NCBI GenBank assembly: GCA_963701675.1
Contig: OY969623.1
Location: 6,696,001-6,760,000 of the forward strand
Source: G963701675 sp963701675
Lineage (GTDB): Bacteria > Planctomycetota > Planctomycetia > Gemmatales > Gemmataceae
Direction: 5' to 3'
Length of the DNA: 64,000 nt
Shown here: one piece after another, positions 34,255 through 43,231 of the stretch
Layout of the letters: every line of letters starts with the position of its first letter
How positions within the stretch are numbered: the first letter of the stretch is position 1
Translations under genes and position numbers: made by a program
Notes under the pieces: model-generated
Database searches by the model: none
Seen by the model: only the letters and a program-made list of their open reading frames with translations
What the model was told of the DNA's origin: nothing

Positions 34255-36228
34255 GTGGCTGAAGGCGAAAAACTCATCGGCATCGATTTGGGTACGACGA
34301 ACTCCGTTGTCGCCGTCATGGAAGGCAGTGAGGTAAAGGTCATCCCTAATCAAGAGGGGAACAGACTTACCCCAAGCGTGGTCGCGTTCACAGACAAGGG
34401 TGAACGACTTGTCGGCGACCCGGCAAAGAGACAAGCGATTACCAATCCGCGGCGAACAATCTTCTCGATCAAACGTTTCATGGGTCGCCGCCATAACGAA
34501 GTCCAAGCGGAAGAAAAACTGGTTCCGTACAAGATTGTCGGCGGACCGGATGAATTGGTTAAGGTCGAAGTGGACGGCAAGCAGTACACTCCGCCCGAAA
34601 TTTCCGCGATGATCCTTCGCAAGTTGAAGGAGGCGGCGGAAGCATACCTCGGCCAGACGGTACGTAAAGCGGTGATCACCGTTCCCGCGTATTTCAACGA
34701 CGCTCAACGGCAGGCGACGATCGACGCTGCACAGATCGCCGGCTTCGACACCGAGTGGGAAATTGAAGACCCGAAAACCGGCAAGAAAACTCGCCAGCGG
34801 ATGCGAATCATCAACGAGCCGACCGCGGCATCGCTAGCCTACGGGTTGGAAAAGAAGAAGAATGAGAAGATCGCCGTCTTTGATCTTGGCGGTGGCACGT
34901 TTGACATTTCGATCCTGGACGTCGGCGACGGCGTGTTCGAAGTGAAAGGGGTCAATGGCGACACGCACCTGGGCGGCGACGATTGGGATCAGGTCTTGAT
35001 CGACTATATTGCCGATGAATTCAAGAAGGACTATACGATTGATCTGCGCAAGGACCAGATGGCTTTGCAACGGCTCAAAGAGGCGGCGGAGCGCGCCAAG
35101 AAGGACTTGTCGCAGTCGGCGACCACAGACATCAATTTGCCGTTTATCACCGCCGACGCTTCGGGTCCGAAACACCTGCAAATGTCACTTACTCGAGCCA
35201 AGTTCGAACAGCTTACCGAGCCACTCGTCGAGCGTTGCCGGCAGCCGGTAATGCGAGCGTTGTCCGATGCGAAATACAAACCGTCGGACATCGAAGAGAT
35301 CGTGCTCGTGGGCGGCATGACGCGCGTACCAAGAGTTCAAGGATTGGTGAAGGACATCTTCGGCAAGGCAGGACACCAGGGCGTCAATCCGGACGAAGTG
35401 GTCGCCATCGGCGCCGCCATTCAGGGCGCTCAGCTCATGCTCGGCGGCAAGTCGGAAGTCCTTTTGCTTGACGTTACGCCGTTGTCGCTCGGCATCGAGA
35501 CGCTTGGCGGAGTTATGACCAAGCTCATCGAGCGCAATACGACGATTCCGACCGTGAAGAAACAGATATTCTCGACGGCCGACGATAACCAAACCGCGGT
35601 AACCGTTCGCGTTTTTCAAGGTGATCGCGAGATTGCCGCCAATAATCGACTTCTGGGACAGTTCAACCTGGAGGGAATCCCTCCGGCGCCGCGCGGCGTC
35701 CCGCAAATCGAAGTGGCGTTTGATATCGACGCCAACGGAATCTTGCACGTCTCGGCTCGAGACACGGCGACGGGCAAGGAACAGAAGATCCGTATCGAAA
35801 GCTCAAGCGGAATCAGCTCGGCCGAAGTCGATCGAATGCGCAAGGATGCGGAGACTCATGCCGACGAAGACAAGAAACGGCGTGAACTCATCGACGCCCG
35901 CAACACGGCCGATCAAATGGCCTGGCTCATGGAAAAGACGCTCAAGGAAAATGCCGACAAGGTATCGGAAAGCGACAAAGCGCCGATCCAGGCAGCCATT
36001 GAAAAGGTCAGGGAAGCCGCCAAGGGTGAGGATGTCGCCGCCATCAAACAGGCGGTCGACAACCTGCAACAAGCCTCGCATGCCATGGCGCAACATCTCT
36101 ACAAGCAGCAACCGGGCGCAGCCGGAAGCCCCGGCCCCGAAGCCGCTGCGCCAAGCGGTGACGGCCAGGCGGACAACGGACGCGGCAAGGACGACGTGAT
36201 CGATGCGGAATTTGAAGTGAAGAAGTAG
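34255..36228 (+). CDS. dnaK: Chaperone DnaK (Hsp70)
   Basis: 657 residues from GTG 34255 (AAAGGAG upstream); the ATG at 34250 is out of frame. N-terminal ATPase: IGIDLGTTNSVVAVMEG, VITVPAYFNDAQRQAT, VFDLGGGTFDISILDVGDG, VLVGGMTRVPRVQ. Substrate-binding domain from about 400 (DVTPLSLGIETLGGVMTKLI), helical lid, then the acidic end KDDVIDAEFEVKK typical of bacterial DnaK. At about residues 163-182 there is an insertion of some 16 residues (FDTEWEIEDPKTGKKTRQRM) just before RIINEPTAASLAYG, compared with E. coli. No grpE or dnaJ is in the window. A hairpin follows the stop codon. Confidence 0.97.
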   Translation: MAEGEKLIGIDLGTTNSVVAVMEGSEVKVIPNQEGNRLTPSVVAFTDKGERLVGDPAKRQAITNPRRTIFSIKRFMGRRHNEVQAEEKLVPYKIVGGPDELVKVEVDGKQYTPPEISAMILRKLKEAAEAYLGQTVRKAVITVPAYFNDAQRQATIDAAQIAGFDTEWEIEDPKTGKKTRQRMRIINEPTAASLAYGLEKKKNEKIAVFDLGGGTFDISILDVGDGVFEVKGVNGDTHLGGDDWDQVLIDYIADEFKKDYTIDLRKDQMALQRLKEAAERAKKDLSQSATTDINLPFITADASGPKHLQMSLTRAKFEQLTEPLVERCRQPVMRALSDAKYKPSDIEEIVLVGGMTRVPRVQGLVKDIFGKAGHQGVNPDEVVAIGAAIQGAQLMLGGKSEVLLLDVTPLSLGIETLGGVMTKLIERNTTIPTVKKQIFSTADDNQTAVTVRVFQGDREIAANNRLLGQFNLEGIPPAPRGVPQIEVAFDIDANGILHVSARDTATGKEQKIRIESSSGISSAEVDRMRKDAETHADEDKKRRELIDARNTADQMAWLMEKTLKENADKVSESDKAPIQAAIEKVREAAKGEDVAAIKQAVDNLQQASHAMAQHLYKQQPGAAGSPGPEAAAPSGDGQADNGRGKDDVIDAEFEVKK

Positions 36229-36242
36229 CTGCAACTTCAACC

Positions 36243-36270
36243 GAGCTGCCGGCATGGATCCCGGCAGCTC
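36243..36270 (+). terminator. Hairpin after dnaK
   Basis: GAGCTGCCGG / CCGGCAGCTC form a perfect 10-bp stem with an 8-nt loop, 15 nt after the dnaK stop. The U-run is weak (TGCCTCTCTATCTGTT), so termination efficiency is uncertain. Confidence 0.65.
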
Positions 36271-36403
36271 TGCCTCTCTATCTGTTCCCACCCGGATTGT
36301 TTCTTGCGCCATTGATCTTCATGTTGCAATAGTTGACAATGCTGGATAGCTTGCGTTTGCAACTTCCTCCGCACCCTGCGCGATCCGTTTTTCGAGGGCA
36401 CTC

Positions 36404-37201
36404 ATGAATCGCTCTCCCTGGCGGCGTGCGTTCACTCTCATTGAGCTGTTAGTCGTCATCGCGATCGTGGGAATACTGATTGCGCTTCTATTGCCGGCCG
36501 TGCAGCGGGTACGGGAAGCCGCCAACCGTGTTCGGTGCATGAACAACGTGAAACAACTCGGGCTGGCTATCCACCAGTACGCCGATTCTCGTCAAGGCGT
36601 CCTCCCGTCCTTGTACTCGCCCAAGGCCCAGTCGGGCCCGTGGTGCTATCAAGTTTTGCCGTTCATTGAACAGGGCCCGCTTTACCAGCAGGGACAGCAA
36701 TCCGGTTGGAGTAACACGTATGTGCACGGAATGGTGATCGTGACTTTCCAATGCCCCACGGACATATCGGCGCCGACCGGCAAGTGTCCGCACGGTTGGG
36801 GCCTCACGAGCTATGCGCCTAACTTTGAGGCATTTGGAAAAAAGAAGGTCGGCTCGGATTACACCGCGCCGTACCGATTGAATGTGATCCCCGACGGTAC
36901 TTCCAACGTCATCTTCGTGGCCGAGCGCTTTCGTTTGCCGGGCACCGGCGAGGCGTGCTGGGATGAGTTTGCACCGAGCAAATACGGCGCCCAGTTCGCC
37001 TGGAATTCGACCTCGGTTCCCCAGGTCGCAGTGCCGCCGAAATTGTCGGACTACCTGAGGCCTAACTCACTCCACCCGGCCGGATGCTCGTTGGGGCTAG
37101 CCGATGGAAGCGGCCGGTCTGTCAATCCGGGAATCACGCAAGTGACGTGGTGGAATGCTTGCCGTCCCGACGACGGCGCCCCGCTTGGCAGCGACTGGTA
37201 A
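36404..37201 (+). CDS. DUF1559 prepilin-like protein
   Basis: 265 residues. Class III prepilin leader RRAFTLIELLVVIAIVGILIALLLPAV at 8-34 with cleavage before Phe and Glu5 in place, then the DUF1559 (SBP_bac_10) body: REAANRVRCMNNVKQLGLAIHQY, PWCYQVLPFIEQGPLYQQ, IPDGTSNVIFVAERF and the C-terminal box SLGLADGSGRSVNPGI. These pseudopilin-like proteins are expanded enormously in planctomycetes; their role is unknown. It is followed after 16 nt by a lipoprotein, the usual arrangement. Confidence 0.94.
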   Translation: MNRSPWRRAFTLIELLVVIAIVGILIALLLPAVQRVREAANRVRCMNNVKQLGLAIHQYADSRQGVLPSLYSPKAQSGPWCYQVLPFIEQGPLYQQGQQSGWSNTYVHGMVIVTFQCPTDISAPTGKCPHGWGLTSYAPNFEAFGKKKVGSDYTAPYRLNVIPDGTSNVIFVAERFRLPGTGEACWDEFAPSKYGAQFAWNSTSVPQVAVPPKLSDYLRPNSLHPAGCSLGLADGSGRSVNPGITQVTWWNACRPDDGAPLGSDW

Positions 37202-37217
37202 CTCGAGGGAGCGCCTC

Positions 37218-37613
37218 ATGTCAGCAGCCGGTTGGGCACGCGCTGCCGTTACGATCATTCTTATTGCGGGTTGCTCGGGCGCCCCCACGGCCCGAAATAA
37301 TCTCGCCGGCCGCGTATTGTTAGACGGCAATGTGATCAATGACGGGATCGTGACGCTGCACGGGCCGGGCAGCGCCGAGGCTATCAGTTCCATTCGTGTA
37401 GATGGCACCTATTCCATCGACGACCCGCCTCTCGGCATCTGCCAAATCACCGTCCGTGACGTGCCAAGCGGCGACGGAGGGCCCGTAGCGCACGGGGAGC
37501 AACCGAAGTCGCAGCCCTCGCGGATTCCGGCGAAGTACGAACGCACAGGCAACGGCCTGCAAGTCGAAGTGAAGCCCGGTCAGCACAGCCACGACATCGC
37601 CTTGTCGCGGTGA
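37218..37613 (+). CDS. Small lipoprotein with transthyretin-like domain
   Basis: 131 residues from ATG 37218 (GGGAG upstream). Lipobox TIILIAGCSG puts the lipidated Cys near residue 19. The body (LAGRVLLDGNVINDGIVTLH, SIRVDGTYSIDDPPLGICQI) resembles carboxypeptidase-regulatory/transthyretin-like domains that accompany DUF1559 genes. C-terminal 'IPAKYERTGNGLQVEVKPG' matches this group ('P-x-K-Y'). Probably exported and membrane-anchored. Confidence 0.8.
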   Translation: MSAAGWARAAVTIILIAGCSGAPTARNNLAGRVLLDGNVINDGIVTLHGPGSAEAISSIRVDGTYSIDDPPLGICQITVRDVPSGDGGPVAHGEQPKSQPSRIPAKYERTGNGLQVEVKPGQHSHDIALSR

Positions 37614-37614
37614 C

Positions 37615-38115
37615 TTAGTGCATATGGGCGGCGACCGATACCGCGACGCCAACGTCGGCGCGTGTGGTCAGGACGTTCTTGACCGTCCGGCGGTTAGGTC
37701 GAATATCCTTGGAGTCGGTATGACCGTCCGGGTCAGGCCGGCTCGCCTCCGGATGTACGATCACCGGCGTGGCGTTGGCTGCATTCGTGAATTGCGGCTG
37801 CACAACGTTCCAGTGCAAATTCTCTGGAACGTCGTCATTCTCCGCCGCGGCTACAGTAATCGATTGGGCTTCAAGAGCGTTCAAGGTTAGCTCGAGTTGC
37901 CAGTCGTGCTTGACGCCCTGGAAAAGCGACGCCTCCCATTCCAATTGCAAAAGATCGCCGGCCCCTTCTTTGGCTAACGGTACGTCACGCTGATTCGTGT
38001 ACGCCGGTCCGGGATCGAACGCGTAGGTGGTCAGCAATAGCCGACTTTCGAGATCCTCGATTCGCAATCGCGTTTTCGCCTTTGCCGCCGCTGCTGGATT
38101 GTTGGAACCGATCAT
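37615..38115 (-). CDS. Surface protein with planctomycete extracellular motif
   Basis: 166 residues from ATG 38115, chosen for GAGGAGGG just upstream; the frame is open further to 38385 but without a ribosome site. N-terminus 'KTRLRIEDLESRLLLTTYAF' is a textbook planctomycete LExRxLL sorting motif. The rest is a single globular region of unknown family, rich in Asn, Asp and Ala. Convergent with the lipoprotein gene, one base apart. Function unknown. Confidence 0.7.
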   Translation of the reverse strand: MIGSNNPAAAAKAKTRLRIEDLESRLLLTTYAFDPGPAYTNQRDVPLAKEGAGDLLQLEWEASLFQGVKHDWQLELTLNALEAQSITVAAAENDDVPENLHWNVVQPQFTNAANATPVIVHPEASRPDPDGHTDSKDIRPNRRTVKNVLTTRADVGVAVSVAAHMH

Positions 38116-38477
38116 GAAGCCCTCCTCGTGTGCCCTCGGCCACCGGGTCGAGAATCCGCCCCAGAGCATGGCCGAGCTTAGGAACGAAAAAATGCCGCAG
38201 TTAGCGCGGGCCTGTTCCGCGCTCGCCAGGAACGCTGCATCCGTAGAACCGAGAGGGGCGCCGGGGACCGATGGTCGATGTAAGCGCGAGCCATCATCGG
38301 CCATTCGAGCCGAGCGAACATAGAGGACGGGATTTCGAAAGGGGAAGTGACGCCGTTCCGTCGGCACGGGCGCTAGGGCACCCAAGGAATGGTAGGTTAT
38401 GAATCGGGATGGGTCAAAAGGGATGAGGTGCCGGTTTGACGAGCGGTCATGTCCGCGAACGAACCGGCCATCAGCAG
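38116..38477. other. Intergenic region
   Basis: 362 bp between the surface-protein gene and the first DUF4926 gene. Frames here carry no family resemblance. It presumably holds the surface-protein promoter. Nothing else seen. Confidence 0.45.
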
Positions 38478-38705
38478 TTAAGCCATCGCCACGGCTCGCG
38501 CGTGGGCAATCTCGCGACTGCCGATTGGCCGGACCTGATGAGAGAATAGAGATACGACCGCTAGAGTTTCTCCGTTGAGCGTCATGAATTCGACTTCATA
38601 ACCTTGGCCGTCGTGACATAATACGACCGTGCCCACATCTCCGGCTTTGAGGCCGAATTCAGGTAAGTCGGTCGTCAAAACGACGCGATCAAGTTCGTGA
38701 ATCAC
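38478..38705 (-). CDS. DUF4926 small protein, copy 1
   Basis: 75 residues: 'DRVVLTTDLPEFGLKAGDVG' then 'TVVLCHDGQGYEVEFMTLNG'. This is the DUF4926 pattern, a beta-barrel with the L-x-x-G-D-x-G-T-[VI]-V box. Family members often sit beside DUF6883 proteins in what look like toxin-antitoxin or immunity pairs. It is paralogous to the gene at 38870-39118. Confidence 0.8.
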   Translation of the reverse strand: MIHELDRVVLTTDLPEFGLKAGDVGTVVLCHDGQGYEVEFMTLNGETLAVVSLFSHQVRPIGSREIAHARAVAMA

Positions 38706-38869
38706 GGGGCACCCCTTTCCCGGAGTGGATAGGCCGTCACAAATCGCGCAACTTTCTCGCCCTGACGAATGAAACCAGACGGACCGTATGAGGGGCGTCC
38801 GCCCAATGGGCGAGCACGGTGAGGCCGTGTGTCTTCACCTTGCCGAGAAATCTGAGGTGGTGCAGCTGA

Positions 38870-39118
38870 TCACCGGGAAGCGCTGGCGAGCCGTCGCGCG
38901 CTTGGTCGATCGTCCGGGGTTGGCACACGAAAGTACGAGGTCGCAAGGGTCACCAGGGCCACCGTGCGCCCTGTCATATCGAAGAACTCGACGCTGAAAC
39001 CTTCTTCTTTGCCCGCGACGTTATGACGTTCGACCAAAGTCCCAACGTCGCCGGCGCATAACCCTTCTTCCGGAATATCCACGGTAAGGATCACGTCCTG
39101 GTACATGTTCACACTCAT
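38870..39118 (-). CDS. DUF4926 small protein, copy 2
   Basis: 82 residues: 'QDVILTVDIPEEGLCAGDVG' then 'TLVERHNVAGKEEGFSVEFF'. Same core as copy 1 with a five-residue insertion. It begins 3 nt after the stop of the frameshifted DUF6883 gene, as expected of a coupled pair. Confidence 0.8.
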   Translation of the reverse strand: MSVNMYQDVILTVDIPEEGLCAGDVGTLVERHNVAGKEEGFSVEFFDMTGRTVALVTLATSYFRVPTPDDRPSARRLASASR

Positions 39119-39121
39119 ACG

Positions 39122-39452
39122 TCACCCTGGATACATTGTAAGCAATCGTGCGTAATCCGTTCCCAGATCGATTTGCCAGATGCTCCGGAACGTCACCGAT
39201 CGACCGGTGGGAGTCGCAAGCGGCGCCACGATCTCAAACCGGGTGCCGTAGTCTGTCTCTCGCGTACGATCGACATCGGCTGACAGATGCAACCGGCGCA
39301 GATCAGCTTCGAGCTGTTGCCAGTTCTATTCGGTATCCTAGAGAAAGAAGCAGATTGGCTTTCGACGATCCGCGAACATGTTCCGGATTAAGGAGGTAGC
39401 TACATAGCTTGCCCTGGGCGATGAACGCCTTATCCGCATTCGGCAACTTCAC
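39122..39452 (-). pseudogene. DUF6883 protein, frameshifted
   Basis: GTG 39452 (AGAGGGG upstream) opens 'VKLPNADKAFIAQGKLCSYL' and 'LNPEHVRGSSKANLLLSLGY', which is the DUF6883 N-terminus. At about 39322-39326 the frame must change by one base to continue 'WQQLEADLRRLHLS', 'TDYGTRFEIVAPLATPTGR' and 'SIWQIDLGTDYARLLTMYPG', ending at 39122. About 110 residues in total, the usual family size. It immediately precedes DUF4926 copy 2, its usual partner. Either inactivated or an assembly indel. Confidence 0.65.
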
Positions 39453-39597
39453 TTCGCCGTCCCCTCTTCCACAATCCGGATCTCCTCTTCCGTCAGCCCT
39501 TACAAGTCGTACACCATCCGGTCGATCTCGCGGCCGGTGGCGGCGATTTGGGATACCTCGGACTTCAAAGGCACCTTGTCGCCCGCGACGAAATTCT
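39449..39597 (-). pseudogene. C-terminal remnant of a restriction-modification protein
   Basis: About 48 codons read 'NFVAGDKVPLKSEVSQIAAT', 'GREIDRMVYDL', a TAA stop, then 'GLTEEEIRIVEEGTAK'. This is the end commonly seen on Type IIG/PglX-like DNA methyltransferases (D-x-x-I-D-x-[LM]-V-Y-[ED]-L-Y-G-L-T-E-E-E-I). The TAA replaces the conserved Tyr codon. Its final TGA overlaps the DUF6883 GTG. Nothing of the upstream enzyme remains; at about 39600 it abuts the truncated kinase. Confidence 0.6.
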
Positions 39598-39599
39598 AG

Positions 39600-40091
39600 T
39601 CATCGGACGTGAATGTGGCAGGACGCCGCTCGACCTGCATCGAACACTTTGGCGATGTTCGGATGGTCCATCATTGCCAATGCCTGGCGCTCTTGTTCGA
39701 ATCGAGCGATGATGTGCGCCGAGTCCATCCCCGGCTTGATGACCTTGACGGCCACGTGGCGCCGAACAGGGTCGGATTGCTCAGCGACCCAAACGATGCC
39801 CATTCCGCCTTCGCCGAGATTCTGCAACAGCTTGTATGGGCCAATGACGTCGCCGGGGCCCTCGACCCTGTCGCGGCGCGCTGAGGGGTCCGCCGCTTGC
39901 GCGCCCGTCGCCTCGCGCGACTCCATGAAGCTTGCCGGGTCGTCATGAGCCTGCAGGAGTGCCTCAACCCGCAGCCTTAACGCTGCGTCTTGGCCACATT
40001 CCCGCTCCAGTATCGCCGCACGCCCAGCGGGGTCAGCGGCTTCAACCGCTTTCAAAAACACGGCTTGAACACGATTGACGTCAACGGCCAT
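39600..40091 (-). pseudogene. Truncated Ser/Thr kinase (N-terminal fragment)
   Basis: About 163 residues from ATG 40091. It carries the planctomycete N-terminal helical region (VNRVQAVFLKAVEAADPAGR) and the start of the kinase domain: GPYKLLQNLGEGGMGIVWVA (P-loop), VAVKVIKPGMD (catalytic Lys) and MMDHPNIAKVFDAG. It then breaks into 'RAASCHIHVR' and stops. The HRD and DFG motifs are missing, so it cannot be an active kinase. It is a paralog of the next upstream gene, suggesting a tandem duplicate cut off by a deletion that joined it to the restriction-enzyme tail. Confidence 0.75.
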
Positions 40092-40166
40092 CGCATGTCT
40101 CCACGGTCCTAGCCCTAGGCGCCCGAACGGCGACACGGCCATGCAACCACGAGTTACGGAACGGGG

Positions 40167-43100
40167 CTACGGCTTCTCGTTGATACCAAGTAACTCGGCC
40201 GCCTCGGCGCGGAAGCGTTTCAACTCGGCATCGTCCTTCTTCCTTTTGTCCATCCAGGCGACGGACTTGTCGAACCACGCACGGGCCTCGTCCTTTTGGC
40301 CGAGTTGCCAATTCGCCATCGCAAGGAAGAAGCCCTCGGAGGCCCTTGAGGGATCATCGGGCTTACGTAGGTTAATGGCCTTTTCAAGATCCGCCACGGC
40401 GCCTTTCCAGTCGCCGGAAGTGTAGCGGGCGACGCCAAGCGTGCCGCGGTAGCCGGCGTTTGTCGGTGCCGCTCCCGCGGCCTTGGAAGCGAATTCTACC
40501 GCCCGTTGCGGTTCGCGAAGCTTGGCGTCGGGAACAGTAGCGAGGAGCCAGGCCAGGCTATTCAAGTTATGCACCGTGTCGAAGTGTTCGGGGCCGAGCT
40601 TGGTCTCCCGAAGCGATAACGTCTCTTCGTGAAGCTTTAGCGCCTCCGCATGCCGTCCTACGGCTGCGTAGCTAGTGGCCAGGTTGTGCATGCTTCGGAG
40701 CGTCTTGGGATGCTCGGGACCGAGCTTGCTCTTCTCTAGCGCCAGCGTCTCGTCGCGGAGCTTCAGCGCTTCCGCATGCCGGCCGAAGGCTTCGTAGCTG
40801 TTGGCAAGCCCTTCCATACTTAAAATCGTGCCCGGGTGTTCGAGTCCGAGCTTGCGTTTCCGAAGGGCCAGCGTCTCTTCGTGGAGCTTCAGCGCCTCCG
40901 CATGCCGACCAAGGTGGTTGTAGCTGTTGGCCAGGTTGGCCATACTCGAAAACGTGCTCGGATGGTCGGGTCCGAGCTTGCGTTTCCGAAGCGCTAGCGT
41001 CTCTTCGTGGAGCTTCAGCGCTTCCTCGTGCCGGCCGAGGGCATCATAGATGTTGGCCAGGTTGGTCATGCTCAAAAGCGTGCTGGGATGGCTGGGTCCG
41101 AGCTTGGTTCTCCGAAGCGCCAGCGTCTCTTCGTGGAGTCTCAGCGCGTCCGTGTGCCGACCGAAAGAAGCGTAGCTGACCGCCAGGTTGTTCATGGCAT
41201 CAAGCGTGCCAGCGTGGTCGGGGCCGAGCGTTGTTTTCCGAATCGTCAGCGTCTCTTCGTTGAGCTTCAGCGCTTCCGCATGCCGGCCGAGGTGGAAGTA
41301 GCTGTTGGCCAGGGCGAGCATGCTCGTGAGCGTGAGAGGATGGTCGGGTCCGAGCTTGCTTTTTCGTAGCATTAGCGTCTCTTCTCGGAGCTTCAGAGCC
41401 TCAGTAAGCCGGCCGAGGTCATCGTAGCTGGCGGCCAGGTTGTGCATACTAATGAGCGTGTCAGGGTGGTCGGGTCCGCGGTGCCGCGTGTAGAGCATGC
41501 GGGCTTGCTCGTATTGCTCGGCCGCTTTCTTGGCGTCTCCCATGTAGGTGAACGAATTGCCGACCGTAGTTCGCAGCCGGGCCTCGATCAGTGGCTGGTT
41601 CATAAAGCTCTTATCCACGAAGGGAAGCGCCGCATCGACGGCCCGGCTGAGCGTGACTTCGCGGCCCAGCCCTCCATCCTGACCCTCCGGCCGGGCGGCG
41701 GCGAAGATCTTTTTCTCGACAAAGTCAAGCACTGCCCGCGTCTCAGCTTCCTTCACCTCAGCTGTTTCCTTCGCCTTTTTCTCCGCGTCCGCGGCCTCGA
41801 GAGCAATTGCCCTCGCATGAGTGGCGACCACTGCCTGCCAGATTGCCACAGCGGTCCCGAATAACAGCGCCGCCACGACTGTCGCCGTCGTTAGCACTGC
41901 CGCCCGGTTTCGTTGGGCGAACTTCTTGAGCCGATACGCCGTCGTCGGTGGCCGAGCCAGGATCGCTTCACGGCGCATATAACGCTCGATGTCCTCGGCG
42001 AAGTTGCCCGGTGTGCCGTAGCGCCGATTCCGGTCTTTATCCAACGCTTTCATCACAATCCAGTCGAGGTCGCCGGCCAACAGGCGAGAGAGTTGCCTAA
42101 CGTCCGTGCCGCGGTTGCCGGCCAGGATCTCGGCACTTCTCCGGAGGCTGACGCCCGTCGGCTCGCCATAAGAGCAGACAACCGGGTGCTGGGCCGCGGT
42201 GGCTCTTCCTCGCGGATCAGACGCTGCATCTCGGCGTAGCCTGCTTGACGTAAGCGTTGAATATCGAGCGGCGTCGTACCCGTCAGAAGCTCGTAGAGCA
42301 GCACGCCCAGCGAGTAGATGTCGCTGCGGGTGTCGATGTCCAGGCCGCTCATCTCCGCCTGCTCGGGACTCATGTACGCCGGCGTGCCGATCATTTGCCC
42401 GTAGGCCGTGAACAGCGTGCTGCTCGGTCAGCTTCTGCACCGTCGCCTTGGCCACGCCGAAGTCGATCACCTTGACCACCGGAACGCCGTCGTGCAGCGT
42501 GACCATGACGTTCGACGGCTTGATGTCGCGGTGGATGATCCCTTTATGATGGGCGTGTTGAATGGCGTGGCATACGTCGAGGAACAGTTTCAGGCGCTGC
42601 TCGGCCGGCATATGATTCTTGTCGCAGAACTCGGTGATCGGCACGCCCTTCACCAGCTCCATGACGAAGTAAGGTCTCCGGCGTAACGCGACCGGGCTCG
42701 CCATTGGTGGCGCCGGCATCGAACACTTTGGCAATGTTGGGGTGATCCATGATCGCCAGGGCTTGCCGCTCCGACTCGAAGCGGGCGATCACCTGGGCCG
42801 TGTCCATGCCTGCCTTGATGATCTTGAGGGCAACCATGCGGCGGACAGGTGTCTCCTGCTCGGCCATGTAGACGACGCCGAAGCCGCCCTCGCCGATCTG
42901 CTGAAGGAGTTTGTACGGGCCGATGACGTCGCCAGGGCCTTCGGCCCCGTCGCGGCGCTGACGGGCCCGCCGCTTGCGCGCCCGTCGCCTCCAGCGACTC
43001 CATGAAGCTGGCCGGGTCGTCATGGGCCTTCAGGAGTGCGTTAACCCGAAGCCTTAGGGCGTCGTCTGTGCCACATTCGTCTGCTAGAATCGCCGCGCGC

Positions 43101-43168
43101 TCGGCGGGGCTTTCGATTTCGACAGCCTTCAGAAATACTGCCTGAACACGATTGAGGTCGGCGGCCAT
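40167..43168 (-). pseudogene. Ser/Thr protein kinase with TPR tail, four frameshifts
   Basis: About 1,000 residues from ATG 43168. N-terminal region and kinase P-loop (GPYKLLQQIGEGGFGVVYMA, VALKIIKAGMD), catalytic loop IIHRDIKPSNVMV, VIDFGVAKA and MIGTPAYMSPEQAEMSG are all found, but in different frames. Shifts are needed near 42955, 42680, 42422 and 42165. From about 42130 the frame is clean: one membrane segment (AAVLTTATVVAALLFGTAVAI), then about ten 42-residue kinesin-light-chain-type TPRs (SMANLANSYNHLGRHAEALKL, then 'LHEETLALRKRKLGPDHP'). ECF sigma plus kinase is a common planctomycete pairing. Inactivated, or poorly assembled. Confidence 0.8.
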
Positions 43169-43231
43169 GGACTGTCTCCACTTAGGTCCACCCTACAATG
43201 CGCCGTCTGCGACTTCTTCTGTCGAAAAAAT

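Noticed and set aside
38737..38946. Minus-strand frame ending 'HTVRLVSFVRARKLRDL' between the two DUF4926 genes
   Set aside because: Its end slightly recalls BrnT/DUF4258 tails, but it overlaps the DUF4926 gene and lacks a ribosome site and a recognisable core; treated as a chance frame or unprovable remnant.
41000..41600. Repeated segments as a CRISPR array
   Set aside because: The periodicity of about 126 bp is the 42-residue TPR repeat in coding sequence, not direct repeats with unique spacers.
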